Shown piece by piece: positions 1 through 10,650 of a stretch of DNA of 64,000 nt. Position 1 is the first letter of the stretch. Each line of letters opens with the position of its first letter. Under the pieces are notes generated by a model. That model was not told the origin of the DNA. It did no database searches and saw only the letters and a program-made list of their open reading frames with translations. The position numbers were made by a program, and so were the translations under genes. Source of the stretch: Rhodocollybia butyracea (taxonomy: Eukaryota; Basidiomycota; Agaricomycetes; Agaricales; Omphalotaceae); contig JADNRY010000030.1 in assembly GCA_015501585.1 (NCBI GenBank), positions 310,001 through 374,000 of the forward strand, in the 5' to 3' direction.

Positions 1-37
1 TACAATATATACATTTTTGAAAGTAGATTACTTATAT

Positions 38-1400
38 TTAGTAGCTAGCAAATAGTGTGGATTCTCCTGGCGACATGAGTTGGCTGTCGATATAGCGCGG
101 CGAGGGCCTTCCAAATGAAGAAGAGCTATATAGGCGTTGAGTGAAACACCTGCTGGAAAAAAACTTGTCACTTACTTCAGCTCACGAGGAGCCAAAGAGC
201 GGACGTTTCGAATTGGGGACCTTGGATCGTACGAGGGACTGTAGGACACAGCGGGGGCTTGGGATGGCTGCGAAAAGCCTATGGTACTAGTACTAGCTGA
301 AAACATGGCACGGTTTGGTGAAGCAGAGGAACTGTTGTTGTATGTGTTGTTGTATGTGTTTCTAGAAGGTGTCGATGTTGCGACATCCTTTCTCATTGCA
401 TGCTTGACTAGCTTAGCTGGGGACCTTTTCGGGACTGGAAACAGGACACTGTTTCTTATATCAGCAGTGCCCTTCAAAACTGGAGAATTCAAAGGACTCA
501 GCAGTTCAGTCCGCATAGGAGTCACGTCTTCAGGTTCAGAAGACTCGGTTTCCGAATCGAAATCAGAACCAGGTGGATAAGATTCGCCATCTGAGCTGTC
601 TATCACTACCGCAGAACGAGTAGGAGATTGTCGCATTGGCGACGAAAATTGTGTAGCAGGTGTGGAGGGGAAGTGCAATAAAGCGGAAGACGAACGCTTG
701 GGTGTGCTTTGCGCGCTGTGAACAGTACGTCTATGATGAGGAGAAGCAGGTATCTGTGGCAACGAGACAGGCTCTCGCTTAATCTGAGGGCTTCTAGACG
801 GAGAATCTTTGGCTTTTCGAGGGGAAGCCGTTGGGGTAGGATGGGCGCCCCTCCGGCTGTGGCCTTCCTCCCTTTCTCGTTTAGGTGACCTCAACGTCAC
901 AGCAGAATAGTATTTCGGAACATCATCGCTCCGGACGGCCGGCGTATTTATAGATGGCAGTGCAGAACTCGGAAGAGGAGCAGCACGATAACGAACAGGA
1001 GAAGGAGGCGGAGAAGCGGGAGGAGACACAGGAACAGACGAAGGCGGAGGAGGTGGAGGAGGATTTGGGGTAGAGCCAGGGCCAGGGCCAGAGCCAGCAC
1101 GACGAGGAAAAGGAGCAAAGTTAAGGGGAGGATAAATTCTGGGACTGCGGTACTTGTCCACAACGCAGCCTACAATTTCCACGAATCCATTGGAATTGGC
1201 TTCGTCGTAAGCAGCAATAGCTTCATCTTTAGTTGCAAACTTTTCGACCTGTTTATTTGCACACACTGGGGATGCTTGAAGCCTGAAAAGTAGGTTACTA
1301 AATATTCGAAACAACTTTGAACCACACATAGCGCCACTTGCCATTTAGCGAACACACCAACATCTTTACCGACAGTCACAACATAAAATTTGTTTGCCAT
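38..1400 (-). CDS. Protein with RNase H1-type N-terminal (viroplasmin-like) domain and long disordered tail
   Basis: The first exon, starting at the ATG at 1398-1400, reads MANKFYVVTVGKDVGVFAKW. This is the hybrid-binding fold shared by the N-terminus of RNase H1 and caulimovirus inclusion-body proteins. After an intron at roughly 1270-1335 the domain resumes with KFATKDEAIAAYDEA. The rest is proline-, serine- and arginine-rich: a Pro run near 1020-1060, many SP and SPxK sites, and an acidic patch near residues 250-275. No RNase H catalytic domain follows, so nuclease activity is not supported. An apparent stop at 172-174 lies inside a donor-like GTAAGT. Splicing across about 52 nt to the acceptor near 126 keeps the phase and adds a short Ser-rich tail ending at 38-40. 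The family role is binding RNA-DNA hybrids or dsRNA; the role of this tail is unknown. The exact 5' splice site of the first intron is uncertain. Confidence 0.72.
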
Positions 1401-1584
1401 TTTATAGAGAAAGCGTGGAGGTTTATGTCGGGTTTTCTCCACGAAAACCGTCACTCATGGGAATGGGAATCAAGGTGACTGACTCAACTAAAGTGTCAAG
1501 TTGGTGTGAAGTTGAACCGAAACACGAGACCGTGGAATCATCGCGAAGTATACTAGGTACTGCATATAATAGGCTCTAAGAAAA

Positions 1585-2659
1585 CTAAACTGCGATATAA
1601 CCTCCCCGTGTAGACGGCCGACGTGGCCTCACCGAGGAACAAAGATGCGAAAATACATCGCTGATCATATACGGAACTTCCACCCAAAAGTCACGATGTC
1701 TATGCATACATCAGCTCGACCTGCGTAAACCAAAAAGAAACATAGCACGCACGGAATTAAATCCATCCCACTTGCTCCATACGTAGCATAATTGTGATAC
1801 GCCCCCAATGCAAAGTAAGCCGCAAAAGCCAACAAAAGTCTGTGCGCAAAAGATAAGATAAAAAGACCAAAACACGACTGAAGCGCATGAACATACACAA
1901 GGAAGAACCACCCAATACCACTGCCTACATTTTCAGAGCCAGAGCTTCCGCCCCCATTCTTATCATCCTGATTGGGCTCGTCCGATGAATGCCCACAGCC
2001 AGAAGGAGTCGACCACTCGACTTGAACCTGCGACCCATTGTACGACATGAATTTAGGTTCACTAGCGTCTTGGCTGCACATTAGACGGATGTGCAGCGTT
2101 TGCTCAATCTCATCGCCGGAAACGTATGGTGGACCATGCATGAGGATAGAGAGGCCCTCAGGAGCTACGGAGGATGAGAATCCCGATTCAAAGCGGGAAC
2201 AGGAGAGGACTCACGTACAAGATAAAGCTGTAACCTCCGAATCCAAGCCATTTCCTTTAGCTACTGGTATGACCGCCACTATCCGGTCTTCCAGATCCTG
2301 CTTTTCATTAATCTTGGTTAAGCAAGCTCTGGTCTCTGGAGGACACTAAGCACAAGAAATCAATGAGCTGCGCGGATAGGAACTTGAGGTCAACACACTT
2401 GGTCTTTTTCGCTTAAATCACCTTTAGTCTGAATGCTTCGGCAGAGATTGAAGACAAGATTGTCTATCATTGTAGTTGGCGGTGTGTAACGCGTTCGGTT
2501 GACGGCGAATTCGTTGTCTAACGGAGTCAAGTCAAATTTGGTGTTGCCTATGTCGACTACACAGTCGCTGAATCCGTCGGCTACGGTCATAGGCACATAA
2601 CAAGACAGCAATGAAAAGAAAATAGCAGCAGGAATTGTTGGTTGTCGTCGTAAAATCAT
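1585..2659 (-). CDS. ATG27: Autophagy-related protein 27 (type I membrane protein, MRH-domain sorting receptor)
   Basis: ATG27 is a single-pass protein of Golgi, endosome and pre-autophagosomal membranes; in yeast it aids Atg9 traffic. Five exons, at 2659-2399, 2345-2219, 2164-1897, 1839-1753 and 1699-1585, keep phase throughout and give 285 residues, close to family size. Residues 1-27 are a signal peptide (hydrophobic AAIFFSLLSCYVPMTVADG). The lumenal domain has the mannose-6-phosphate-receptor-like pattern: DCVVDIG, FDLTPL, PPTTMIDNLVFNLC, DQC. A membrane helix (WFFLVLLLAFAAYFALGAY) is followed by the family signature NYATYGASGMDLIP and, in the last exon, HRDFWVEVPY. The intron inside the helix uses GTATGT and removes what would otherwise be 19 extra residues. 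The identification is firm because both the lumenal Cys pattern and the juxtamembrane signature are present. Confidence 0.93.
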
Positions 2660-2849
2660 GATGGTGGTAGAGAGGAAGCCGTTGGTGTAAGAGGCGCCAA
2701 GCCTCAGACTCAGCTTACGGCATGCGGTATGATTGCATAGATATCACAATGTGCTTCTGAATCTCAGAAATCCCTTTCTAACACACAAACGGCATACCGT
2801 ACCCGTTGTTGTTACACTAATCATACGTTAATAAACAAAACGCTCAAAG

Positions 2850-4668
2850 CTAGCCACCAAAACGCGCCAGCCGCCGTTTTCTCATCTCATCTACATCAAC
2901 AGGCTCCGCTGGTGCTTCGGAAGATTCCATGGTAGTGGTGTCTTCAGAGGCAATCGACTCGTCATCATCTATCGAATCCAAAGATGCCGACCGATTGATT
3001 GGAATTGCTGTATTAGGAGGTACTGCAGGAACAGACGTTTCTGCAGGAGGCGTCCATCCTTCCGGCATATGCTCCAACGACGCTCGCAAAGCAGCTTGAA
3101 GTTCTTCGTCTTCATCATCATACACACGAGCTCCCATCAGGTTCGGAGGGCGTGCAGTCTGGGATTGATCGACGTCCATATCGTCGGCCTCATCATCATC
3201 ATCTGGTCGTCCATGTCCCTCCAATCTAGCCAATTCTTCGCTCTCAGCAATAGCCTGCCTCAACATCTCCTCCTCTTCCTCTTCTTGCTGTCTACGCCGA
3301 GGGTCGATACCAGCTACGGTTGCCAGCTCCCTGTGGGCTTCAGCCTGTTCAGCTAGCATGCGTTCGTATATCCTTCGACTTTGGGCCATAGAAGCAGCTG
3401 GATCTGGTGTGTCAGGAGATAGAGGCGAGTCTATTCGCTGCGAAGGGGTACGTGCCCTAGACCCAGATGCCGATGACGGAAAAGAATCAACACGTGGTAG
3501 AGGAATGGAAGTTCGTATGAGTTGCGGAGGATCTGAAGGAGGAGGAGGAGGAGGAGGAGGGATGTCATGTCCTAGCGAAGCCTGGAGGGCCATTTGAAGT
3601 TCCAGATCTTCGTCCGCACCATCGAATCCTCCCATATCATCAGGCATCGAACGCGAATCGGCACGCGTTCCGGACGGTTCAGGTAAAGTAGCGGCAACGT
3701 CATCAGCTTCTGTCTTTGGAAGCGCCAAAGGTGCTTCCGGGTCCGTTGGTCTAACCACAAACACAGAGTATCCTATATTTATGAATGAGTCGCTGCCCGA
3801 TTAATAAAGATGCAGTTTACCATCTGCTTCGGCAGCATGTATGAACATGGAAAGATACAGCTTCGACACCCATTCGGGTTCGGGAATCGATGAATTTAAG
3901 TTGAACCAATGGCCGGACACAGTATTCTCAAACGATTCTGATGGGCCAAAACGCCGCAGAGTGTACCAGTGCTGTTGCTGATTGAAGATAAAAGCACGCT
4001 CATCTCTGTGGCATACATCAAACAGTTTCATGGATAGCCTAGATGAAGTAAACTTACTCGGGATGGTCTTGATAAGGACGCATTTGCTCTCCTCGCCATC
4101 GAATCAAGCTTTCCGGATGATCAAATACTATTGTGGATCAAGGAGCGCAATAAGCTAACCTTAATCCCCAGACCGATAACGCGTTCTCCAAAACCTGAAC
4201 TGAAAAGAAACCTATACAAACTTCGGACATTCATTTTCAAGTCAAAAAGTCAAATTGCGCACCGCTATCGTCCATATTCTCAGAAGTCATATTTGGATTA
4301 TTGCTATAGCTCCCTTCGAGAATATCCAGATTCTGAGCTGTTGTATTGCATGATTAGAGGTAAAATTTGTGGCGTTGACTAGCCAACCACAAACCGATTT
4401 CTGACAAATCCGTTGTGGAGAACTGTAGAGAATAATCCGATTTTGCATGCAATGAACAAGTTTAGAGAATATTGATACAATTTCGAGAATCATATAATCC
4501 TCACGTAGTTTCCTTCTGTATGACCAAAAGACTCAGCGATCTAATCGGTGTGGAGTTAAGCAAAAACTCACGCAAAAGCGAGTTTAGAGCATGCTGGGCA
4601 CAAAGCATTGATCCTGATTGTTGTTTTTCATGATATAGTAGAGGCAAAAGTGGTTCTAGTCCAGCCAT
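2850..4668 (-). CDS. ATXN3: Ataxin-3-like deubiquitinase (Josephin domain with ubiquitin-interacting motifs)
   Basis: The start at 4666-4668 gives MAGLEPLLPLLYHEKQQSGS followed by MLCAQHALNSLLQGNY, carrying the catalytic Cys and its helix. Later exons supply FSTTDLSEIG, MDDSG, FFSVQVLENALSVWGL, then the catalytic His in QQHWYTLRRFG and the Asn in WFNLNSSIPEPEW. Josephin enzymes cleave ubiquitin chains, usually in protein quality control. The last exon (from about 3771) holds three UIM-like helices: DLELQMALQASLGHD, EEMLRQAIAESEEL and EELQAALRASLEHM. A run of eight prolines follows the first. There is no polyglutamine tract, unlike the human disease gene. One exon, at 4505-4515, is only 11 nt long and encodes most of QGNY. 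I read about eight exons, all phase-consistent. The gene lies about 190 bp upstream of ATG27 on the same strand. Confidence 0.93.
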
Positions 4669-5741
4669 TGTGGAAGTTAGTTGAAGATGGACGCGCACGC
4701 GCGTCTACTACTTGGCTCTCGTCATTTTTGATCACGTGTGTCATTTAGCCTTTCGCGGTCACGCACGACTCGTATCTTAAATTCTTAATCTCCGCTGTAT
4801 AAGCTGTGAATTGTTGGTGAATGATATTATTATAAGAAACACATACACGGCAGTTCACAACAGCTGGAACGGTTGGACGAGCCCCTGCTCTAAGCAAGTT
4901 GCAGCTGCAGTGCTGTTAGTCAAGTTGTTCTAGTACAGCTGTAGATGTCAGTACTGCTTTCGAGTTATATAGATGAGTTTGTTAGATGAGCCACTGAAAT
5001 ACAGCCCCTGACTGGCATGTATATATGTAGTGGACTTACTCCTATGGTACGAAATGATTGTATCAGTACCAGTATACAGTCGTGCCCTGACTCGGACATC
5101 AGTATTATTGAGAGTCCAATTTGGGGAAAGGCCTCGAGGAGAATTATAAGTATGTACAGAGAAATACTAGATGTGGACACGCTCAGTTTTGATCTTTAGT
5201 CTAGATGGCAAGCTGTCACAGACTAAATCACTGGCAGTACTGACCTGTACTGACCTAACCCATGAAGCCCGGCTCTGTCAGGATCTGTCCACCTCTGAAT
5301 TGGGGATAATAATATAGCGCCCGGTCTAAGTTGAGACGATTACTGTTTCATTCAAGTGTTTTTTCAAAGCTCATGAGTCACGGGCGCTCAGGCGTAACAG
5401 AAAGCGTCCGAGGTCCAAGCGCCTATGTGAACATTGACATGAACCCATACACCTCCATAACTCATGAACGCTAAAGCTTTACATGATATACAATCGAACG
5501 GAACGTCCGGCATTTCCTTTTATTACCGTTTCAAGCACCCCTGAAGTAGGCACGGATGGGGGAAGGCCTCAGGAGGCTTCAGGAGGCCGCAGGCATGAGA
5601 GCATGGTCAAATTTGGGCCCGGAGCAAGTCTCTACAACCCCGAGCGAGAATCATTAAATTGCTGGAAAACGTGGGCAGTGTAAGTGCAGTGTACAGTACT
5701 CGAATCTGCCCAATGGCTTCAATGGACCTCATGACCTAGAC
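4669..5741. other. Intergenic stretch without a supported gene
   Basis: About 1.07 kb between the ataxin-3 start and the 3' end of the allantoinase. I see no exon with splice sites and family resemblance on either strand. The right part has short repeated words, such as the TCAGGAGGC motif repeated near 5569-5592 and ACTGACCTGTACTGACC near 5238. This suggests worn repeat material. The first few hundred bases after 4669 should contain the ataxin-3 promoter. Confidence 0.5.
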
Positions 5742-7389
5742 CTATAGTAAATTCCCCAACAGTTTCACGCCCTCGAAGCCATTGATACTGTCATAGATGA
5801 GATTTCCTCGAAGGAAAGTTTTCTCCACCCGACCGCGGAGCTGAAAGCCCACATAGGGAGATATTTTGTTCTTAAAATTTAAAGAATCTTTCGTTACCTA
5901 GGTCGTGGATAAAAGATTGAACGTCAGAAGAACAGATGTACCTAGATGGAAGACACGCTCACAGTGAATTCAGCATCAGGATTCCAGATGATGAAGTCTG
6001 CATCGTATCCAGTCTGAAGCTTGCCTTTTTGATCGCATAATCCTGCATGTCTCGCCGTCTTCACACTCGTCCAATCTATGATCTGAGAGAGTGATACCCC
6101 GCGTTTACTCCCTTCGGTCCACAAGAGGCTTAAGCCTAGTCCTAGTGTGCTGATGCCGCCCCACGCGCTCATTATATCGCCTTCCTCGATTTTCTTGAGC
6201 TCCTTTACACACGGGCTATGATCAGACACGACGAAGTCGATGGTACCGTCCTTGAGCGCATCCCAAAGCAATTCCCGGTTGCTTGCTTCGCGGATAGGAG
6301 GACAACACTTGGATACTGTTTGTCCGTGAGGGATGGCCTCCGCAGAAAGACAAAGGTAATGGAAACACGTCTCTACACTCAACTTCAATCCAGCGGCCTT
6401 CGCACTCCGAATCAAAGGCAGAGCTTTGGACGAGCTTAGATGTACGATGTGGCAAGGAAGATCAGGGTACTTTGCCTGTAATCGCGTTATCAGCGAGATC
6501 GCGTCGGTTTCAAAAGCATCAGGCCTGGAATGGAGGAAAGTAGAGTACGAGGATGGATCCGAAGCCGGTGGTTCAGAGTGAGAATGGTAATCTAATTCAG
6601 CGTGAAACAAAAGAGTGGTGGGTTGCCCCTGTCATCGACCAAGCTTTAAGTAAAGGCTGCAGTCACCGACAACCGAATGGACTTGCCTCAAGGGCACTCA
6701 TAGCTCCATCTAGATCACTCTCATTTACACAGGGAAACTCCTGGAACAGCGTCAATCCGATGATTAAGAGACCTAGCAGGACAGCCCACCTCTACCCCAC
6801 TTTCGATAAGAAAACACTTGAACCCTTTGACTCCTGCGTCCACCAGAGGCTTCAGATGACCCTGGATTGGATTTGGATGAGTATGGGAACTTTTTGGGGT
6901 AAACATGTGTACCTGATTCCCTGGTATTACACCGCCCCAGAACCCGACGTCTGTGAAACACTGGCCTTGGGCCGATGCACGTTTCACGATTAGGTCTGCG
7001 ACGGAGACCGTCGGAGGAATGGAATTTAGAGGCATATCTACGACAGTAGTTACGCCGCCGGACGCTGCGGCTTTGGTTCCCGAATAAAATCCCTCCCAGT
7101 TGGTTCTGCCTGGCTCATTGAGATGGACGTGGGCACTAATAATGACACAAAACTTCATCCTGGAAGCTGGACAGTTTATTTCAATGAATGCTTACTCCAC
7201 GAGACCGGGTAGAATGACATTTTCACCAGCATCTATCAATCGTAGATGCGCAGGTAGCGAATTATCTGGGAGAAGTTGTCGATGCACTTGAATTATCTTC
7301 CCGGAATTGGGATCGACAATGATTGTTGCTGGCTGGAGACCATCACTTTCCGGCAATAGTACTCGAGAACCTCGAATGACGATGGCCAT
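5742..7389 (-). CDS. DAL1: Allantoinase (amidohydrolase of purine/ureide breakdown)
   Basis: Allantoinase opens the allantoin ring to allantoate, letting the fungus use purines as nitrogen. The metal-binding motif HVHLNEPGR, with the next residues NWEGF, lies just after the first intron. The metal-bridging lysine sits in VKGFKCFLIESGVE. FHAELD provides a metal ligand region, HIVHLSS the next histidine, and DFVVSDHSPC the catalytic aspartate. The C-terminal TIM-barrel exit reads GYDADFIIWNPDAEFTV. The last exon continues NKISPYVGFQLRGRVEKT to a stop at 5742-5744. I placed the start at MAIVIRGSRV (7387-7389), where homology begins. The frame is also open to an ATG at 7530, which would add 47 residues with no resemblance. 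Introns were placed by phase and consensus. The promoter is shared with the Yippee-like gene on the other strand. Confidence 0.92.
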
Positions 7390-7687
7390 ACTTGACGAAG
7401 TGACTTTATCCGGACCGGTAATTATTGCCTGTGAGTTTGCATTGGTTTCATCCTTAGGGCGCCTATCTAGTAAGGATCTACTACACTGGTTTTCACACTG
7501 CTGAATATATTGCGTATCACAACTGTGCAATCAAGCAATCAAGCGGTGTTCCGAATCAAAAGAATCAAAGCATCACTGAGCAAGCCTTCAAAATACAGTT
7601 ACATACATATAATAAGCGACGCCAAGTTTCATCTATCTGTATGATATAAATATTGCCTCGGCTCAAAATCTGTAACTTTTCGCGTCC
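7390..7687. promoter_or_regulatory. Bidirectional promoter between allantoinase and Yippee-like gene
   Basis: The 298-bp gap separates two ATGs pointing away from each other, so it should carry the control elements of both genes. It is AT-rich near 7600-7660. No particular factor site was assigned. Part of it is transcribed leader sequence. Confidence 0.5.
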
Positions 7688-8330
7688 ATGTCCATCAGCG
7701 ATAGCGAAGTAGAGCTACTTCCACAGTATTCAAGCTCTCCAGGCTCTCCCCGTCGTCTACCTTCTGTTCCAGTTGAAAAACCGTCACGGACAAGGCCTAC
7801 ATCGAGACCACTTCCACCTGTTCCCCGCTCGCTCGCTTGCAAACAGTGCATGACAGTAATCACATCAATATCGCTTCTTCTTCCGTTGGAAGCTGTAAGT
7901 TTACTCCAGTTACTTCTCTCCTTACTCATTCATTGGACGTAGATACCCCCTGAATCCAGAGCCTTTCGAGGGTTTTCTGGCAAAGCATCTTTGTTCACCG
8001 AAACGTGCGTATCTGAATTACGCGTGTCAATGGAGTCGTCTTATAGTTTTCCACAGTCGCAATGTTGGCCTCTCTGTTCCCCGTGTGCGTTTAATGGCCA
8101 CAGGAGCTCATACCATGCAAGAGCTTACATGCTCTAAATGCTCGACATACCTTGGCTGGAAAATCAATAAAGCTTCAGAAGAATCCGAGCGTTGGAAAGA
8201 AGGTCATTTTTTGATAGAACTCGAGAATCTTTGTGTGCGGTTGGAACAACCTCCTTCCCCAATTCGTCCTCGTCACCCACTACCTCGTCCCGCTTCGTCA
8301 AGCTCAGACAGTAGTCTGGGATCGTCATGA
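7688..8330 (+). CDS. Yippee-like zinc-binding protein
   Basis: Three exons (7688-7894, 7943-8004, 8057-8330) keep phase and give 180 residues. The Yippee domain starts with the CKQC zinc pair at residues 51-54, continues with FRGFSGKASLF and VRLMATGAHTMQELTC, and ends with the second zinc pair in CSKCSTYLGWK followed by ESERWKEGHFLIE. Two CxxC pairs about 50 residues apart define the Mis18/Yippee/cereblon fold. The N-terminal 50 residues are Ser/Pro-rich and not conserved, and the tail after about residue 150 is also disordered. Yippee proteins occur at nuclei and spindle-associated sites in animals and in the GID-type ligase of yeast (Moh1); the exact role here cannot be read from sequence. 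Confidence 0.92.
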
Positions 8331-10284
8331 GCTAATCGCCAGCTCATCTCTCTCGTTAAATGTCAATTCTTCCCGTCAAACTTTCACACAATTTGTATTT
8401 CTAGTCACTTTCTTTCCATTATCTTTTCACCAGTGCTAGCGTCACGGTGGTTTATGTTTATTACTCTTTCGTTCCTGTTCCTGTAATTTCCTTTCTTTGC
8501 ATTTCCAACTTCATCATTTCCACTTATCTTATGTTTATTACTTTTGCGTTCCTTTTGCTTTGCTCGTCCGAGACTTTCCAACTTATACCTAAGCTTCCTT
8601 GTTCCTATCATCTATTGTACCACCAGGCAAAAATAAAACGCCAAAAAAACATCGAATAAACATGAAAAAAGTTTACAGCTCAAAGGAACACCACTAACAC
8701 CCACGCGGTACATACTAAACACCTGAATGGGGTTATGCGGTTTTATAGCGCTGAACCGTGTGTGCGATCAAGGTCGTTCTCGAAAATTAAGTACGCGACA
8801 AATAGAAGAGTTGTACTGTATTGGCGACAGCCACAACAGCTATACTTAAATTTGGTTGATGCTGGCCACTGATATCCAAGTCATCATAGATCAGATCCAG
8901 CTCGACAAAGTCACCGAGCCGGTGCCACGAAGCGGCCTGAAGCGGCTCGAAGCGGGTACTAGAGGATATCGATCTATCAGGACTTATATGGATAACCTCT
9001 GCAGATATAGACGCGATCATCCTTTCCATATGGATGTCCCTTGAAAGCCCCAAAAGGACTCTTGCTAAGATTAACGGCTACTGCGAACCAGTAGTTTTCA
9101 ATAATGTGATCAGGTCATTTGCGCAGAAGCTGTAAAAATATAAAAAGATTAAGTTCAAGTACTTACAAGTGATCAGTGAACTAGTGATTAGCTAGGTAAC
9201 GAGGTTTCTTCGCTTGAGCTATCAATCCTTTAGAGGAACTGCCTCAAGCCCAGTGATTAGCAGCCTGAGAGATCGGATAGGCATTACATTGTCCAGATCA
9301 TCGATTCATTGATCCTGGGCGCGGCCATTGGCACCAGCAAAATAATCACTCGCACTGGTGATTATCATGAGATCCATGAGAGTAGGTGAAGGCCGTGAGG
9401 CTTTTTTGTAAAAAGCAAGAGTCTACCAATTGCAACTGACCTACAACTGGGCTTAGGGTCCGAGGGGATATCTGTCCACTTCACTCCGTGGCCATGGTAT
9501 GGTATTCTGATTTCTTTTGAAACCCTGTTCATTTTGTCCCAGGGAATCATATAGTACTACGCCGCTGCCTACTCTAGTACAATGTATCTATAATTATGTT
9601 CTGGCTAAACGGAAACTATCTGGTTCATTCACTTTGCGTGTACATGAGCCTGCCTAGGCGGGACTCGGATACATGAAGTATGGTGCGAGGAGTGTAAGTG
9701 AGTATAGTAGTGAACGGCGTTTGAAGAGAAAAAAGATACATTGAAGAGTCCTTGCTCGTTCTCAAGCTCCCCCACTTGGGTTGTCTCCTGACCTTCGTTC
9801 TCTTGCTCCACTCCTTTTCTTCTACAGCTCTTCATCCTCATATTTCTCCGTGGGGGCGAGGGCCCCGAATGTTCTTTCTTCTTACTGATGTACTGGCGCG
9901 GTTCATGATCTGCAGTGTGCTGGGCACTGAGGCAGGTAGCGGAACGTGTTTTCAGCCGAGTTTTTGCAGTATAGAGCATGTCAGCGAGCCAACTTTGCCT
10001 ATTCGGTGGAGGAGTATACCGGTGAGTGGTCTGGCCAGCACTCACCTTCATGTTTCGAAACCTCCGTGCTCACTGCAATTGTTGTTGCCTTTCCTTTGAT
10101 ATTTCAATTCAGCTTTACATTGTGGGCAATGACCACAGTTAGATGCTTGAGTGACACCTCGCTTTCTCCACCTTGCTTTCCCCACCTCGACGTGCATCTT
10201 GATCGGCACCTGAGGATCGGTCACTTTGTATCAAGATCAATCTCGCATGACATTAGATTGAAGAGCCTGTGCTGAAATGAAAAC
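8331..10284. other. Gene-poor interval
   Basis: Nearly 2 kb with no supported gene. The first 350 bp are T-rich and probably 3' flank of the Yippee-like gene. A 140-codon open frame on minus (9629-10051) has low-complexity content and no recognisable domain or splice context, so I do not call it. The right edge runs into the promoter-type repeat described next. Confidence 0.5.
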
Positions 10285-10450
10285 AGAGAAGATGTGTCTG
10301 AATCTCGAGCCTTGTAGCTTGATCCACTAAAAGTCGGTTAAGGGGGCCTTGAGTTTAGATATTTTCTTTCGATGAAAAATTGTGGAGAAAGTGGAGAGAA
10401 TGTTTAGAGTGACGAGTTGTCCAAGTAAGCACGATTGCCTTCCCAGGTAG
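10285..10450. repeat. Left copy of a ~160-bp diverged direct repeat
   Basis: This copy matches 12751-12909 in the same orientation. Both contain GTGT(C/T)TGAAT, TCGAGCCTTGTA, a G-run, ATTTTCTTTCGA, AATGTTTAGA and CACGATTGCCT/TACGATTGCCT in the same order, with substitutions and small gaps. The right copy lies directly upstream of the trypsin-like gene. The left copy lies about 200 bp beyond its 3' end and faces no intact reading frame. It looks like the promoter of a lost tandem paralog. Confidence 0.75.
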
Positions 10451-10650
10451 GCCTGAGGAGAATGAACAGCTGGGAATGGAAAACAGGGACATAGGAAAGG
10501 GCTTAGTTGGTAGTCAACAAACGAGAATAAGGAGAGGGGAAAGAGTGGAAATTCCGACGTCAACGACAAAGACGCTGGCTTCGAAGTTTGTCAGTTACCT
10601 GTACAAAAGCATGAGGTGGAAGCGACTAACCTTGAATGACCTTCTCCAGC

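Noticed and set aside
172..580. Plus-strand 99-codon frame opposite the first gene
   Set aside because: Antisense shadow of the Ser/Pro-rich tail.
2850..3770. Polyglutamine expansion in ataxin-3
   Set aside because: Only short Gln and Glu runs occur; the long homopolymer is proline.
9629..10051. 140-codon minus-strand frame
   Set aside because: Low complexity, no domain, no splice signals; probably chance.
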